From Streptomyces zingiberis (lineage in GTDB: Bacteria; Actinomycetota; Actinomycetes; Streptomycetales; Streptomycetaceae): DNA of 64,000 nt. Below the pieces are notes generated by a model, which saw nothing but the letters and a program-made list of their open reading frames with translations, did no database searches and was not told the origin of the DNA. Of the stretch, positions 50,241 through 59,735 are shown piece after piece. The stretch lies in contig NZ_JAATEN010000004.1 in assembly GCF_012034935.1 (NCBI RefSeq), positions 62,001 through 126,000 of the forward strand, read 5' to 3'. The first letter of the stretch is position 1. The number at the start of each line of letters is the position of its first letter. A program made the position numbers and the translations under genes.

Positions 50241-50254
50241 TGGGAGCGCTCCCA
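50241..50254. promoter_or_regulatory. CebR box, GH1 distal
   Basis: An exact TGGGAGCGCTCCCA; its centre is 85 bp from the proximal box, close to eight helical turns. Confidence 0.92.
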
Positions 50255-50753
50255 TAAATGTGGCGGAGCCGATAGCCGGTGTCAAGATTTCACCGCCCCC
50301 CGCTTCGGTCCGCCCACGGGTCCCGGACCCCCGCCGCCGGCCCGGACGTACCGCACACGACCTGGGGCGATGGACATGCCGTCCGGTGTCTGCCGGCCGC
50401 CCGGGCGGGGGAGATGCCCCGTGGACCGGTGGCGGGGGAGGGGACCAGTGGCCCCGTGCGCCCCTCGGGCATCACCGGTCTCTTCGGCCCCGAACGGCTC
50501 GCAGGGGGCACCGTTCGATTCCAGCCGCGCCACGGGCGCCGCCCCGCGCGCGCGTGTTCAACATGTGAACGGGCTCCACCGGGGGCGCGGGTGGCCGCCG
50601 CCCGGCCGCCGGGGTGGCGGCCGGGCCGTCCGCCGGGCTGCGCCCTGGGACCGTGCCCCAGCGGTCCCGGCGCGCAGCCCCGCACCGCCCGGCGGGCCCG
50701 CGCCCCGCGGGCCGGGGGAGTGGGTCCGGCGGGCGCGGCCCCTTTCCGGCCGG

Positions 50754-51782
50754 TCAGGCGGACTCCCGCAGCACCAGCCGGGTATCCAGGACGACATGGC
50801 GCCTGACCGGGGACGGCGCGCCGATCTCCGCCAGCAGCACCCGCGCCATCGCCCGTCCCATCTCCTCCACCGGCTGCCGCACGGTCGTCAGCGCGGGGTC
50901 GGTGTGCCGGGCGATGGCCGAGTCGTCGAACCCGACGAGCGCCACGTCCTCCGGCACCCGCCGGCCCGCGGCGCGCAGGGCCGCCAGTGCGCCGGCGGCC
51001 ATCACGTCCGACGCGGCGAAGACGGCGTCCAGGCCGGGCTCGCGCTCCAGCAGCCCGGCCATGGCGCGGCGCCCCCCGTCCTCGGTGAAGTCCGCGTGGG
51101 CCACGAGCCGGTCCGCCCGGGCGACCCCGGCGCGCTCCAGCGCCTGGTGGAACCCGTCGAGCCGGCAGCGGGCCACGTGCATGTCCAGGGCGCCGGTGAT
51201 GGTGGCGACGCGCCGCCGTCCGGTGGCCAGCAGGTGCGCGACGGCCGTACGCGCCCCGCCCACGTTGTCGGAGTCGACGTAGGACACCGGCTCGAGGTCC
51301 GAGCGTCGCCCGCTCAGCACGGCCGGGACGCCCAGCTCCGCCAGCAGGTCCGGCAGCGGGTCGTGCGCGTGCACGGAGACGACGAGGACGCCGTCCACCC
51401 GCTGGGCCCGCAGGTACTGGGCGAAACGCTGCCGCTCCTCGGCGGTGCGGATCAGGGTCAGCAGCAGTTGCAGGTCGGTGCCGGCGAGTTCGGCTCCCAC
51501 GCCGCGCACGATGTCGGAGAAGTAGGGCTCGGCGAAGAGTCTGGTCTGCGCCTCCGGGACGACCAGGGCGATCGCGTCCGTCCGGTGCCCGGCCAGGGCG
51601 CGGGCGGCCCGGTTGGGCACGTAGCCGAGTTCGGCGACGGCCTCCTCGACCGCTGTCCTGGTCCGGTCGCTGACCCGCTGCGAGCCGTTGATGACCCGGG
51701 ACGCCGTGCCCCGCCCCACCCCGGCCCGCGCCGCGACCTCCTCCAGCGTCGGCCGGAGGCCACGCCGTCCGTTCACCGCCAT
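50754..51782 (-). CDS. cebR: CebR, LacI-family repressor of cellulose/cellobiose use
   Basis: A 342-residue LacI/GalR regulator. The HTH is TLEEVAARAGVGRGTASRVIN (about residues 12-32) followed by the LacI hinge (LGYVPNRAARALAG), then a sugar-binding domain with VGFDDSAIARHTDPALTTVRQP. Position beside cebE and the seven perfect boxes in this window support the name. It is released from DNA by cellobiose or cellotriose in Streptomyces. ATG 51782 is preceded by GGGGAGA. It is divergent from cebE, with its own box at 51920. Confidence 0.95.
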   Translation of the reverse strand: MAVNGRRGLRPTLEEVAARAGVGRGTASRVINGSQRVSDRTRTAVEEAVAELGYVPNRAARALAGHRTDAIALVVPEAQTRLFAEPYFSDIVRGVGAELAGTDLQLLLTLIRTAEERQRFAQYLRAQRVDGVLVVSVHAHDPLPDLLAELGVPAVLSGRRSDLEPVSYVDSDNVGGARTAVAHLLATGRRRVATITGALDMHVARCRLDGFHQALERAGVARADRLVAHADFTEDGGRRAMAGLLEREPGLDAVFAASDVMAAGALAALRAAGRRVPEDVALVGFDDSAIARHTDPALTTVRQPVEEMGRAMARVLLAEIGAPSPVRRHVVLDTRLVLRESA

Positions 51783-51919
51783 CCGGTCTCCCCACCGTCC
51801 CCGCCGGCGGTCCGGCCGTCCGGCCCCGGCGGACCCGCGGGGCGGGGTGAGGGGCGGCCCGGCGCGGCCCGCGTCCGGCCGCTCGTTCGGACCGGGCAGG
51901 GCCCGGTCCCGCCCCTTCC

Positions 51920-51933
51920 TGGGAGCGCTCCCA
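51920..51933. promoter_or_regulatory. CebR box before cebR
   Basis: An exact TGGGAGCGCTCCCA, 137 bp before the cebR start; implies autoregulation. Confidence 0.92.
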
Positions 51934-52282
51934 TGCTATCCGGGCCGGTCCGGGCCGTGATCGGCGCCCCCGGCCCCGGCCCGGTCGTCATCGCGTGGCG
52001 CCCCCGGGGTCCGGCCCGCCGGGTCGACCGGCGTGCGCGTCGTCGATGCGGGAGCCGCGGAGTCGAGCCTCCCTTCGGGAAATGACGGGCTGTCGACCGC
52101 CGGCGCCCGATCCGCGCGGCCCCGCCGGTCCGGTGCGTCATCGGCCGGGCCCCGCCCCGCCTGCCCTGACGCCGCGCTCACGGGCACCCCTGGGGGCCGT
52201 CAGGACACATGCCGACAACGAAACCGTATTCACGCCTTGACACTTTCCCTCCGAGGGGGAAGCCTTCCCGCATGGCGCGGAG

Positions 52283-52296
52283 TGGGAGCGCTCCCA
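52283..52296. promoter_or_regulatory. CebR box before cebE
   Basis: An exact TGGGAGCGCTCCCA about 345 bp before cebE, 15 bp beyond a candidate TTGACA-containing promoter segment. Confidence 0.92.
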
Positions 52297-52638
52297 CTCC
52301 CGGCCGGGTGGAGTCGGGCTTTCCGGGGGGAGGCCCGGCCCCGCCGAGCCCGGCACCACCACGGCCGCCGGCCCCACCCGGGCCCGGAAGCGGCCTGGTC
52401 ACCCCCTCAACGGTCCGGATGGCCCACGCCCTTCCGGGAGTTGGTGACGGTCCCGCACCCGGCCCACGCGGCCGGTGCGGGCGGCCCGCGAGGTACACCC
52501 CGCCGGCTCCGCCGCCTCCGCCCCGGCCCGAGGGGCCGTGGCCGGGCCGGCCGCGGCGGAACGCGCCGGACCGGGACGGGACCCGGGCCCGGCCCTCCGT
52601 GGCGCCACCCAGAGATCCACCTGGACAAGGAGAGTGGA

Positions 52639-53979
52639 ATGCGCACTTCCAGCAGGACTCGCGGCCGCGGTCGCAGAACCGCGATCACCGCGGTCGCCGG
52701 ATTCGTCACCTGCGCGGCACTGGTCACCGGTTGCGGCGGGGACTCCGGCGGCGGGTCCGGCGGCGATGGCAAGATCGAGTTGCGCATCGGTACCTTCGGG
52801 TCGTTCGGTTACGACAACAAGACGGGGGCCGGCCTCTACGCCGAGTACGAGAAGCTCAACCCCAAGATCAAGATCGTCGAGAACAACGTCTCCGACGGCC
52901 AGAAGTACTGGGACACCCTGAAGCTCCGCCTCTCCCAGGGCAGCGGGCTCTCCGACATCCAGGCGATCGAGGTCGGCTACATCGCCGAGGCGACCAACCC
53001 GAACATGGCGGGCAAGTTCGTGGACCTCAGCTCCGCCGAGGGGGCCAGCACCGCCGAGTTCCTGGACTGGAAGATCAAGCAGTCCACCACGCCCGACAAC
53101 AAGGTCGTCGCCCTCGGCACCGACATCGGCCCGATGGCGATCTGCTACCGCAAGGACCTCTTCGAGGAGGCCGGCCTGCCCACCGACCGCGAGGAGGTCG
53201 GCAAGCTGTGGGAGGGCGACTGGGCGAAGTTCATCGAGGTGGGCCAGGACTACAAGGCCTCCGCCCCGGCGGGCACCGCCTTCCACGACTCCGCCAGCGG
53301 CCTGTTCAACGCCGTCATCTCCAGCTCGCCGGAGCAGTACTCCAACTCCCGTGGCCAGCTCGACTGGGAGAACAGCAGCGGCGTGGAGAAGGGCTGGGAC
53401 CTGGCCGTCGAGGCGGCCCAGGACGGCCTCACCGCCAAGCTGCGCCAGTTCGACGAGAAGGGCACCTGGAACGCGGCGTTCAAGAACTCCAAGTTCGCCA
53501 CGGTCGTCTGCCCGAGCTGGATGACCAACATCATCAAGGACCAGGCCGGCCCCGACAACCAGGGCAAGTGGGACATCGCCGCCCCGCCGGTCGGTGCCAA
53601 CTGGGGCGGGTCCTTCCTCTCCGTGCCGAAGGCCGGCAAGCACACCGAGGAGGCAGCCAAGCTCGCCGCCTGGCTGACCGCCCCGGAGCAGCAGGCCAAG
53701 GTGTTCGCCAAGGCCGGCCTGATGCCGTCCACCACCAAGGCGATGGAGTCCGAGGAGGTCACCACCGCGAAGATGGACTACTTCGGTGACACCCCGGTGG
53801 GCCAGATCTACTCCGAGGCCGCGCAGAAGATCGAGCCGGCGCCGATCGGCCGGTACGACGGCCAGGTGAAGACCTTCATCACCGACAACGGCATCCTCGA
53901 CATCGAGCAGCGCGGCACCGACCCGGACCAGGCCTGGGAGAACGTCAAGAAGCTGATCAAGGACAAGATCGATCAGTAG
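52639..53979 (+). CDS. cebE: CebE, cellobiose/cellotriose-binding lipoprotein
   Basis: A 446-residue extracytoplasmic solute-binding protein (family 1). The lipobox LVTGC places the lipidated Cys at about residue 32; a Gly/Ser linker follows, then the two-lobed domain starting IELRIGTFGSFG. Trp-rich segments (WDTLKLRL, CPSWMTNI, ANWGGSFLSV) line the sugar site. It delivers cellobiose and cellotriose to CebFG; the ATPase MsiK is encoded elsewhere, as usual. ATG 52639 follows AAGGAGAG. First gene of the cebEFG operon, behind a CebR box. Confidence 0.95.
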   Translation: MRTSSRTRGRGRRTAITAVAGFVTCAALVTGCGGDSGGGSGGDGKIELRIGTFGSFGYDNKTGAGLYAEYEKLNPKIKIVENNVSDGQKYWDTLKLRLSQGSGLSDIQAIEVGYIAEATNPNMAGKFVDLSSAEGASTAEFLDWKIKQSTTPDNKVVALGTDIGPMAICYRKDLFEEAGLPTDREEVGKLWEGDWAKFIEVGQDYKASAPAGTAFHDSASGLFNAVISSSPEQYSNSRGQLDWENSSGVEKGWDLAVEAAQDGLTAKLRQFDEKGTWNAAFKNSKFATVVCPSWMTNIIKDQAGPDNQGKWDIAAPPVGANWGGSFLSVPKAGKHTEEAAKLAAWLTAPEQQAKVFAKAGLMPSTTKAMESEEVTTAKMDYFGDTPVGQIYSEAAQKIEPAPIGRYDGQVKTFITDNGILDIEQRGTDPDQAWENVKKLIKDKIDQ

Positions 53980-54068
53980 CGCCGTCGAGGGCCGCCCGCA
54001 GGCACCGGCCGCGGGCGGCCCTCCGCCTGAGCAACCGTCAGATCTCACCTGTTGAAGGGACGCCATTC

Positions 54069-55073
54069 GTGGCTACCTCCGTACGGGCGGCGGCGGACGG
54101 CAGTCCGCCTCCCGCGCCGCCCGCTCCCGGACCTCCCCGGCACCGCAAGACGCCCAGCGCCTGGCGCAGCAGGCTGTACCGGCTGGACGTCAAAGCGACG
54201 CCCTACACGTTCATCGCCCCGTTCTTCCTCACCTTCGCCGCCTTCGGCCTCTTCCCGCTGATCTACACCGGCTGGCTCTCCCTGCACCGGGTGGAGCTCG
54301 GCGGTGAGGCCGAGTGGCGTGGAGCGGAGAACTACACGGGGCTGGCCGACAGCGACTTCTTCTGGAACGCGCTGGCCAACACCTTCACCATCGGTGTCAT
54401 CTCCACCGTCCCGCAGCTGCTGATGGCGCTCGGCCTGGCACACCTGCTCAACTACAAGCTCCGCGGCCGTGGTTTCTACCGGGTCGCGATCCTCGCGCCG
54501 TACGCGACCTCGATCGCCGCCGCCACGCTGGTCTTCGCGCAGCTGTTCAACACCGACTACGGCATGATCAACGGCTTCCTCGGCCTCTTCGGGATCGACC
54601 CGGTCAACTGGGAGACCGAGAAGTGGCCCGCGCAGATCGCCATCTCCACCATCGTCACCTGGCGCTGGACCGGCTACAACGCGCTGATCTACCTCGCTGC
54701 CATGCAGGCCGTGCCGAACGACCTCTACGAGGCCGCGGCGCTCGACGGCGCCTCCCGCTGGCGGCAGTTCATCTCCATCACCGTGCCGTCGATCCGGCCG
54801 ACCATCCTCTTCACGGTCGTCGTCTCCACGATCGGCGCCACCCAGCTCTTCGGTGAGCCCCTGATCTTCGGCGGCAGCCTCGGCATCGGCGGCGGCAGCG
54901 CGAACCAGTACCAGACGCTGAGCCTGCTGATGTACGAGAAGGGCTGGGTCACCGGCGCCCTCGGCCAGGCGTCGGCCATCGCCTGGGTGATGCTCCTCCT
55001 CCTGCTGGCCGTCGGCGGCCTCCAGGCCCTCGTGGCGCGCCGGAACCGCAAGAAGCTGGGGATCTCCTCATGA
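54069..55073 (+). CDS. cebF: CebF, sugar ABC transporter permease
   Basis: A 334-residue MalF-type permease with six predicted TM helices from about residue 45. The EAA loop is AAALDGASRWRQFISITVPSIRP (about 222-244; conserved EAA---G changed to AAALDG). The N-terminal 40 residues are cytosolic, Pro/Ala-rich. GTG 54069 has GAAGGGA upstream. It forms the channel with CebG, and the genes overlap by 4 bp. Confidence 0.94.
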   Translation: MATSVRAAADGSPPPAPPAPGPPRHRKTPSAWRSRLYRLDVKATPYTFIAPFFLTFAAFGLFPLIYTGWLSLHRVELGGEAEWRGAENYTGLADSDFFWNALANTFTIGVISTVPQLLMALGLAHLLNYKLRGRGFYRVAILAPYATSIAAATLVFAQLFNTDYGMINGFLGLFGIDPVNWETEKWPAQIAISTIVTWRWTGYNALIYLAAMQAVPNDLYEAAALDGASRWRQFISITVPSIRPTILFTVVVSTIGATQLFGEPLIFGGSLGIGGGSANQYQTLSLLMYEKGWVTGALGQASAIAWVMLLLLLAVGGLQALVARRNRKKLGISS

Positions 55074-55987
55074 CACACGCCCTGACCAGGCCCCCGGCCC
55101 ACGCCCCCGGGCAGCCGCTGCCTCCCCCGCGGCGCCGCGGCGGCAAGGCCGGCCGCGCCGGCGGCCAGCACCACGCCGGGCCGGTCACCTACATCGTGCT
55201 GGCCGTGGCGGCGTTCTTCTCGCTGTTCCCGCTGTACTGGAACTTCGTGGCCGCCTCGCACACCGGCGAGCGCGTCGTGACCGCGCCCTCCCCGCTGCTC
55301 CCGGGCGACCAGCTCTTCACCAATCTGGAGATCGCCTGGAACCAGGTCCAGATGGGCCAGGCGCTGATCAACACCACCATCGTGGCGGGCACCGTCGCGC
55401 TGAGCACGGTGCTCTTCGCGACCCTGGCCGGGTTCGCCTTCGCCAAGCTGCGGTTCCGGGGCCGGAACGCGCTGCTGGCCGTCGTCATCGCGACGATGAC
55501 CGTACCGCCGCAGCTCAGCGTCATCCCGCTCTACCAGATCATCACCGACCTGGGCTGGGTCGACCAGCTCCAGTCGGTCATCCTGCCCTCCCTGGTGGCC
55601 GCGTTCGGCGTCTTCTTCATGCGCCAGTTCCTGCTGGAGGCGCTGCCGGTGGAGCTGGTGGAGGCCGCGCGGGTGGACGGGGCGAACAGCCTGCGGATCA
55701 TCTGGCACGTGGTGTTCCCGGTGGCCCGGCCCGCCATGGCGGTTCTCGGCATGCTCATCTTCGTCCAGGCGTGGAACGACTTCTTCTGGCCGTTCATCGC
55801 GCTGACCCCGGACGGGAGCCCGACGCTCCAGGTGGCGCTCGCGGGGCTCGGAGCCGGCAACCACACCGTCAACCACGCGATCGTGCTGACCGGTGCGCTG
55901 ATCGCGACGCTGCCCCTGCTCGCGGTCTTCGCCGTGCTGGGTAAGCACGTGGTGGGCGGCATCACCGCGGGAGCCGTCAAGGACTGA
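55070..55987 (+). CDS. cebG: CebG, sugar ABC transporter permease
   Basis: A 305-residue MalG-type permease with six TM helices and the EAA loop VELVEAARVDGANSLRII (about residue 196). ATG overlaps the cebF stop (ATGA), giving coupled translation. It is the last transporter gene; no ATPase follows, consistent with use of the shared ATPase MsiK. Confidence 0.95.
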   Translation: MTHALTRPPAHAPGQPLPPPRRRGGKAGRAGGQHHAGPVTYIVLAVAAFFSLFPLYWNFVAASHTGERVVTAPSPLLPGDQLFTNLEIAWNQVQMGQALINTTIVAGTVALSTVLFATLAGFAFAKLRFRGRNALLAVVIATMTVPPQLSVIPLYQIITDLGWVDQLQSVILPSLVAAFGVFFMRQFLLEALPVELVEAARVDGANSLRIIWHVVFPVARPAMAVLGMLIFVQAWNDFFWPFIALTPDGSPTLQVALAGLGAGNHTVNHAIVLTGALIATLPLLAVFAVLGKHVVGGITAGAVKD

Positions 55988-56422
55988 CCGGCGCCCCGGC
56001 GGCGCACCACTGGGCCACCTGCCCGACCACCATCCCGACCAGCACTTCGAGCACCGCATCGAGCGGTGTGCGAGCGCCGGAGCCCCGCGGAGCCACCGCG
56101 CGGTGGCTCCGGCGCTGACGCCGTACCGCGCCTGACACGGCACCACGTCAGGCATCCGCACCCGGCCTCCGTCCGTACGCCCCGAACGGCCGTCGGCACC
56201 GCTGTGCCCGACCGGCCCGACCCGCTCGACCGGCCCGGCCCGCCCGGCCCGCCTGAGATCCGTCCGACCCGTCCGACCCGACTGCCCCGACTGCCCCGTC
56301 CGCCCTGCCGGAACTGCCGGACCCCTCGGCACCGTTCAGCACATCGGCACCATCAGCACCATCACCCCCACCGGCCCCGGACCGCCCGGTCCGCCGCACC
56401 GACCTCAAGGAGTGCCTCCCCC
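55988..56422. other. cebG-bglC intergenic region
   Basis: It contains the double hairpin at 56073-56116, then about 200 bp of short CCG/GACC-like degenerate repeats (56160-56320). No CebR box and no gene. Confidence 0.6.
56073..56116 (+). terminator. competing hairpins after cebG
   Basis: The outer arms AGCGCCGGAGCC and GGCTCCGGCGCT make a perfect 12-bp stem (56073-56084 with 56105-56116). The loop contains a 22-bp perfect palindrome (56089-56110) that shares bases with the right arm, so the two stems exclude each other. It can act as terminator or stabiliser for cebEFG. Confidence 0.65.
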
Positions 56423-57967
56423 ATGACCGCGCACGAAGTCCGGTCCGCCGCCTCGGCCCGCTCCTTCCCGCCGGGCTTCGTGTGGGGGGCGGCCACCGCC
56501 GCGTACCAGGTGGAGGGCGCCGCGGCCGAGGACGGGCGCACCCCGTCGATCTGGGACACCTTCAGCCGCACCCCCGGCAAGGTCTTCAGAGGCCACACCG
56601 GGGATGTGGCCGCCGACCACTACCACCGCATGCCGGAGGACGTCCGGCTGATGGCCGAACTCGGTGTGGACGCCTACCGGTTCTCCGTCTCCTGGCCCCG
56701 GGTCCAGCCCACCGGGCGGGGGCCGGCCGTCCAGCGCGGCCTGGACTTCTACCGCCGGCTCTGCGACGAACTGCTCAGCCACGGCATCCGGCCCGCCGTC
56801 ACCCTCTACCACTGGGACCTGCCGCAGGACCTGGAGAACGTCGGCGGCTGGCCGCGGCGCGCCACCGCCGAGCGGTTCGGCGACTACGCCCAGCTCGTCG
56901 GGGAGGCGCTCGGCGACCGCGTGGAGCTGTGGACCACCCTCAACGAGCCCTGGTGCAGCGCCTTCCTGGGCTACGGTTCCGGCACCCACGCGCCCGGCCG
57001 CACCGACCCGGTGGCCGCGCTGCGCGCCGCGCACCACCTGAACCTGGGCCACGGGCGGGCCGCCGCCGTCCTGCGGGAGCTGCTGCCGCCGCGCGCCCAG
57101 GTGGGCGTCACCCTCAACCCGCATCTGGTGCGGCCGCTGTCGCCCACGCCGGAGGACGAGGACGCCGTCCGCCGCATCGACGCCGTCGGCAACCGCATCT
57201 TCACCGGCCCGATGCTGTCCGGCGGCTACCCGGAGGACCTGTTCGCCGACACCGCCCGGATCACCGACTGGTCCTTCGTCCGCGACGGCGACCTCGCGCT
57301 CATCGGGCAGCCGCTGGACACCCTCGGCATCCACTACTCCACCTCGCGGGTGGTCTCCGCCGCCCGCTCCCGGAGCGGTGAGCCGCGCGTCTCCCGCCCC
57401 GCCTCGCCGTGGCCGGGCGCGGAGGGCGTCGTCTTCCACCAGCCCTCCGGCGAGCGCACCGCGATGGGCTGGCCCGTCGACCCCACCGGCCTGTACCACC
57501 TGCTGATGCGCTGCACGGCGGACTTCCCCGGCCTGCCGCTGGTCATCGCCGAGAACGGCGCGGCGTACGACGACCGGCCCGGCCCCGACGGCACCGTCCA
57601 CGACCCGGACCGGATCGCCTACCTCCACCGCCACCTGGAGGCCGTGCTGTCCGCGCTGGCCGACGGGGCCGACGTGCGCGGCTACTACCTGTGGTCGCTG
57701 CTGGACAACTTCGAGTGGACCTACGGCTACGGCAAGCGCGTCGGCGCCATCTACATCGACCACGAGACGCAGGCCCGCATCCCCAAGTCCAGCGCCCGCT
57801 GGTACGCGGAGGTGGCCCGCACCGGCCGCCTTCCCGTCGGGGCGCCCCCACCGCCCGGGCCGCCCCCCGCCCCGCCCCCCACCGGCCGGGCGCCCGCCGC
57901 CCGGCGCGGCCGGACCGCCGGTCGCGAGACCCTCCCGCACGACCGCGAGACCCTCCCGCACGACTGA
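56423..57967 (+). CDS. bglC: BglC-type GH1 beta-glucosidase, cytosolic
   Basis: A 514-residue GH1 enzyme. [14 protein letters not shown] opens the barrel, acid/base Glu175 is in TTLNEPWC, nucleophile Glu377 in IAENGA, and [16 protein letters not shown] follows. It lacks a signal peptide and cleaves imported cellobiose. The last 50 residues are a Pro-rich tail ending in an exact RETLPHD duplication (21-bp DNA repeat at 57923-57964). AAGGAG lies 10 nt before ATG 56423. The position after cebEFG matches Streptomyces bglC. Confidence 0.93.
   Translation: MTAHEVRSAASARSFPPGFVWGAATAAYQVEGAAAEDGRTPSIWDTFSRTPGKVFRGHTGDVAADHYHRMPEDVRLMAELGVDAYRFSVSWPRVQPTGRGPAVQRGLDFYRRLCDELLSHGIRPAVTLYHWDLPQDLENVGGWPRRATAERFGDYAQLVGEALGDRVELWTTLNEPWCSAFLGYGSGTHAPGRTDPVAALRAAHHLNLGHGRAAAVLRELLPPRAQVGVTLNPHLVRPLSPTPEDEDAVRRIDAVGNRIFTGPMLSGGYPEDLFADTARITDWSFVRDGDLALIGQPLDTLGIHYSTSRVVSAARSRSGEPRVSRPASPWPGAEGVVFHQPSGERTAMGWPVDPTGLYHLLMRCTADFPGLPLVIAENGAAYDDRPGPDGTVHDPDRIAYLHRHLEAVLSALADGADVRGYYLWSLLDNFEWTYGYGKRVGAIYIDHETQARIPKSSARWYAEVARTGRLPVGAPPPPGPPPAPPPTGRAPAARRGRTAGRETLPHDRETLPHD
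57923..57964 (+). repeat. 21-bp tandem duplication at the 3' end of bglC
   Basis: Two exact copies of a 21-bp unit (starting CGCGAGACCC) encode the repeated RETLPHD heptapeptide just before the stop codon. Confidence 0.95.
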
Positions 57968-57981
57968 GAGGAACCATCCTG

Positions 57982-59496
57982 ATGACGGACCACGGCAGCA
58001 ACGGCAGCCCCCCGGACCACGGCGCCACGGCCGGCGGGGACGGCACCGGCCGCCTCCGGAACCCGGCCGCCACCGGCGGGGCCTCCGGGTCGGAGGACCT
58101 GCCCCGCTTCCCCCGGGGCTTCCGGTTCGGCGCGGCCACCGCCGCCTACCAGGTCGAGGGCGCCCATGACGCCGACGGCCGCGCCCCGTCCATCTGGGAC
58201 ACCTACTGCCGCACCCCCGGCAAGGTCGCCGGCGGCGCCACCGGCGACACCGCCTGCGACCACTACCACCGCTACCGCGAGGACATCGCGCTTCTCAGCG
58301 GGCTCGGCGTCGACGACTACCGCTTCTCCCTCGCCTGGCCGCGGATCCGCCCGGCCGGCGACGGGCCCGTCAACGAGGCCGGTCTGGATTTCTACGACCG
58401 GCTCGTGGACACCCTGCTGGACGCCGGGATCACCCCCTGCGTCACCCTCTACCACTGGGACCTGCCGCAGGCGCTGGAGGACCGGGGCGGCTGGCGGGTG
58501 CGGGAGACCGCCGAACTGCTGGCCGAGTACGCGGCGGTGGCCGCCAAGCGGCTCGGGGACCGCGTCGGACGCTGGATCACCCTCAACGAGCCGTTCTGCA
58601 GCTCCTTCCTCGGCTACGCGCGCGGCCGGCACGCGCCCGGGGCGCGGGAGGGGCAGGGTGCGCTCGCCGCCGCGCACCACCTGCTCGTCGGCCACGGCCT
58701 GACCGTGCAGGCGCTCCGCGCGGGCGGCGCCCGGGAGGTCGGTATCACCCTCAACCCCGATCTGCTGCTTCCCGAGAGCGACACCGAGGCCGACCACGCG
58801 GCCGTGCGGCGCGCCCGCACCCTCCACAACGACCTCTGGCTCGACCCGCTGTTCGCCGGGCGCTACCCCGAGCACGAGCGTGAGACCTGGGGGGAGCTGA
58901 TCGAGGAGACCCCGTACCGGCGGGACGGCGACCTCGCGCTCATCGGGCAGCCGCTGGACTTCCTCGGCGTCAACTACTACCGCCCCGTCACCGTCCGGGC
59001 CGTGCCGCACGCCGAGCCGGACCCGGCGGCGCGCACCGCCGTGGACATCCGCGCGGCCGAGCTCTGGCGGGAGGACGTGCGGCGCACCACCATGGGCTGG
59101 CCCGTCGTCCCGGAGGCGCTGGCGGAGCTCCTCACCGGCCTGAACCGGGCGTACCCGGCGCTGCCGCCGCTGTACCTGACCGAGAACGGTTCCGCCGAGG
59201 ACGACGCCGTGGCCCCGGACGGCGCCGTCCACGACACGGACCGGGTCGCCTACCTCCGCGACCATCTGCGGGTGCTCGCCGCCACGGTCGCCGCCGGGGT
59301 GGACGTGCGCGGCTACTTCCTCTGGTCGCTGCTGGACAACTTCGAGTGGGCGTTCGGCTACGACCGGCGCTTCGGGATCGTCCGGGTCGACTACGACACC
59401 CTGGAGCGCACCCCGAAGGACAGTTACCACTGGTACCGCTCGCTGATCGCGGACCACCGCGCCCGGCACGGCGACGGCGGGCCGGCCGCCGGCTGA
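57982..59496 (+). CDS. second adjacent GH1 beta-glucosidase
   Basis: A 504-residue GH1 glycosidase 14 bp behind bglC, so co-transcribed. The acid/base is Glu203 in TLNEPFC, nucleophile Glu401 in [20 protein letters not shown] and [16 protein letters not shown] are clear. A Gly/Ala-rich N-terminal extension of about 40 residues precedes the barrel and has no signal features. The change of EPWC to EPFC and of ENGA to ENGS suggests a shifted substrate range (other beta-glucosides or beta-galactosides). Confidence 0.92.
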   Translation: MTDHGSNGSPPDHGATAGGDGTGRLRNPAATGGASGSEDLPRFPRGFRFGAATAAYQVEGAHDADGRAPSIWDTYCRTPGKVAGGATGDTACDHYHRYREDIALLSGLGVDDYRFSLAWPRIRPAGDGPVNEAGLDFYDRLVDTLLDAGITPCVTLYHWDLPQALEDRGGWRVRETAELLAEYAAVAAKRLGDRVGRWITLNEPFCSSFLGYARGRHAPGAREGQGALAAAHHLLVGHGLTVQALRAGGAREVGITLNPDLLLPESDTEADHAAVRRARTLHNDLWLDPLFAGRYPEHERETWGELIEETPYRRDGDLALIGQPLDFLGVNYYRPVTVRAVPHAEPDPAARTAVDIRAAELWREDVRRTTMGWPVVPEALAELLTGLNRAYPALPPLYLTENGSAEDDAVAPDGAVHDTDRVAYLRDHLRVLAATVAAGVDVRGYFLWSLLDNFEWAFGYDRRFGIVRVDYDTLERTPKDSYHWYRSLIADHRARHGDGGPAAG

Positions 59497-59504
59497 GCCC
59501 CCAG

Positions 59505-59559
59505 GGGCCGGCCGCCCGCCCGGCGCCCGCGCGGCCCCCGCCGGGCGGGCGGCCGGCCC
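59505..59559 (+). terminator. terminator after the second GH1 gene
   Basis: A perfect 21-bp stem (59505-59525 with 59539-59559) with a 13-nt loop; it closes the bglC-GH1 operon. Confidence 0.85.
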
Positions 59560-59735
59560 GTTCACGTCCCCCGGCGGCCCGCCCGGGAGCCGCCTGACCG
59601 GACGCCGCCGTCCGGGGACGAAATCCCCGAAGCGGGATGCCGGTCCGCCCGCCCGGGCACACACCCCACGGTGTCTCGGTGGAGGTGTGAGGCCGGCGCG
59701 GGCCGGCGGGGCGAGCGGAGCGATGGGGTCGGCGG

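Larger units (their letters stand above)
50102..50753. other. 652-bp region between cebR and the GH1 gene
   Basis: It contains two CebR boxes near the GH1 gene (50156-50169 and 50241-50254). From 50260 to 50753 I see no gene and no clear terminator for cebR. Confidence 0.65.
51783..52638. other. 856-bp cebR-cebE divergent region
   Basis: It holds CebR boxes at 51920-51933 and 52283-52296. A TTGACA at 52237-52242 lies 40 bp before the second box, without a good -10. No gene is seen. The leader between box and cebE is over 340 bp. Confidence 0.65.

Noticed and set aside
52209-53789. A 526-codon + strand frame overlapping cebE
   Set aside because: Frame-shifted shadow of cebE; Arg/Gly-rich with no motif.
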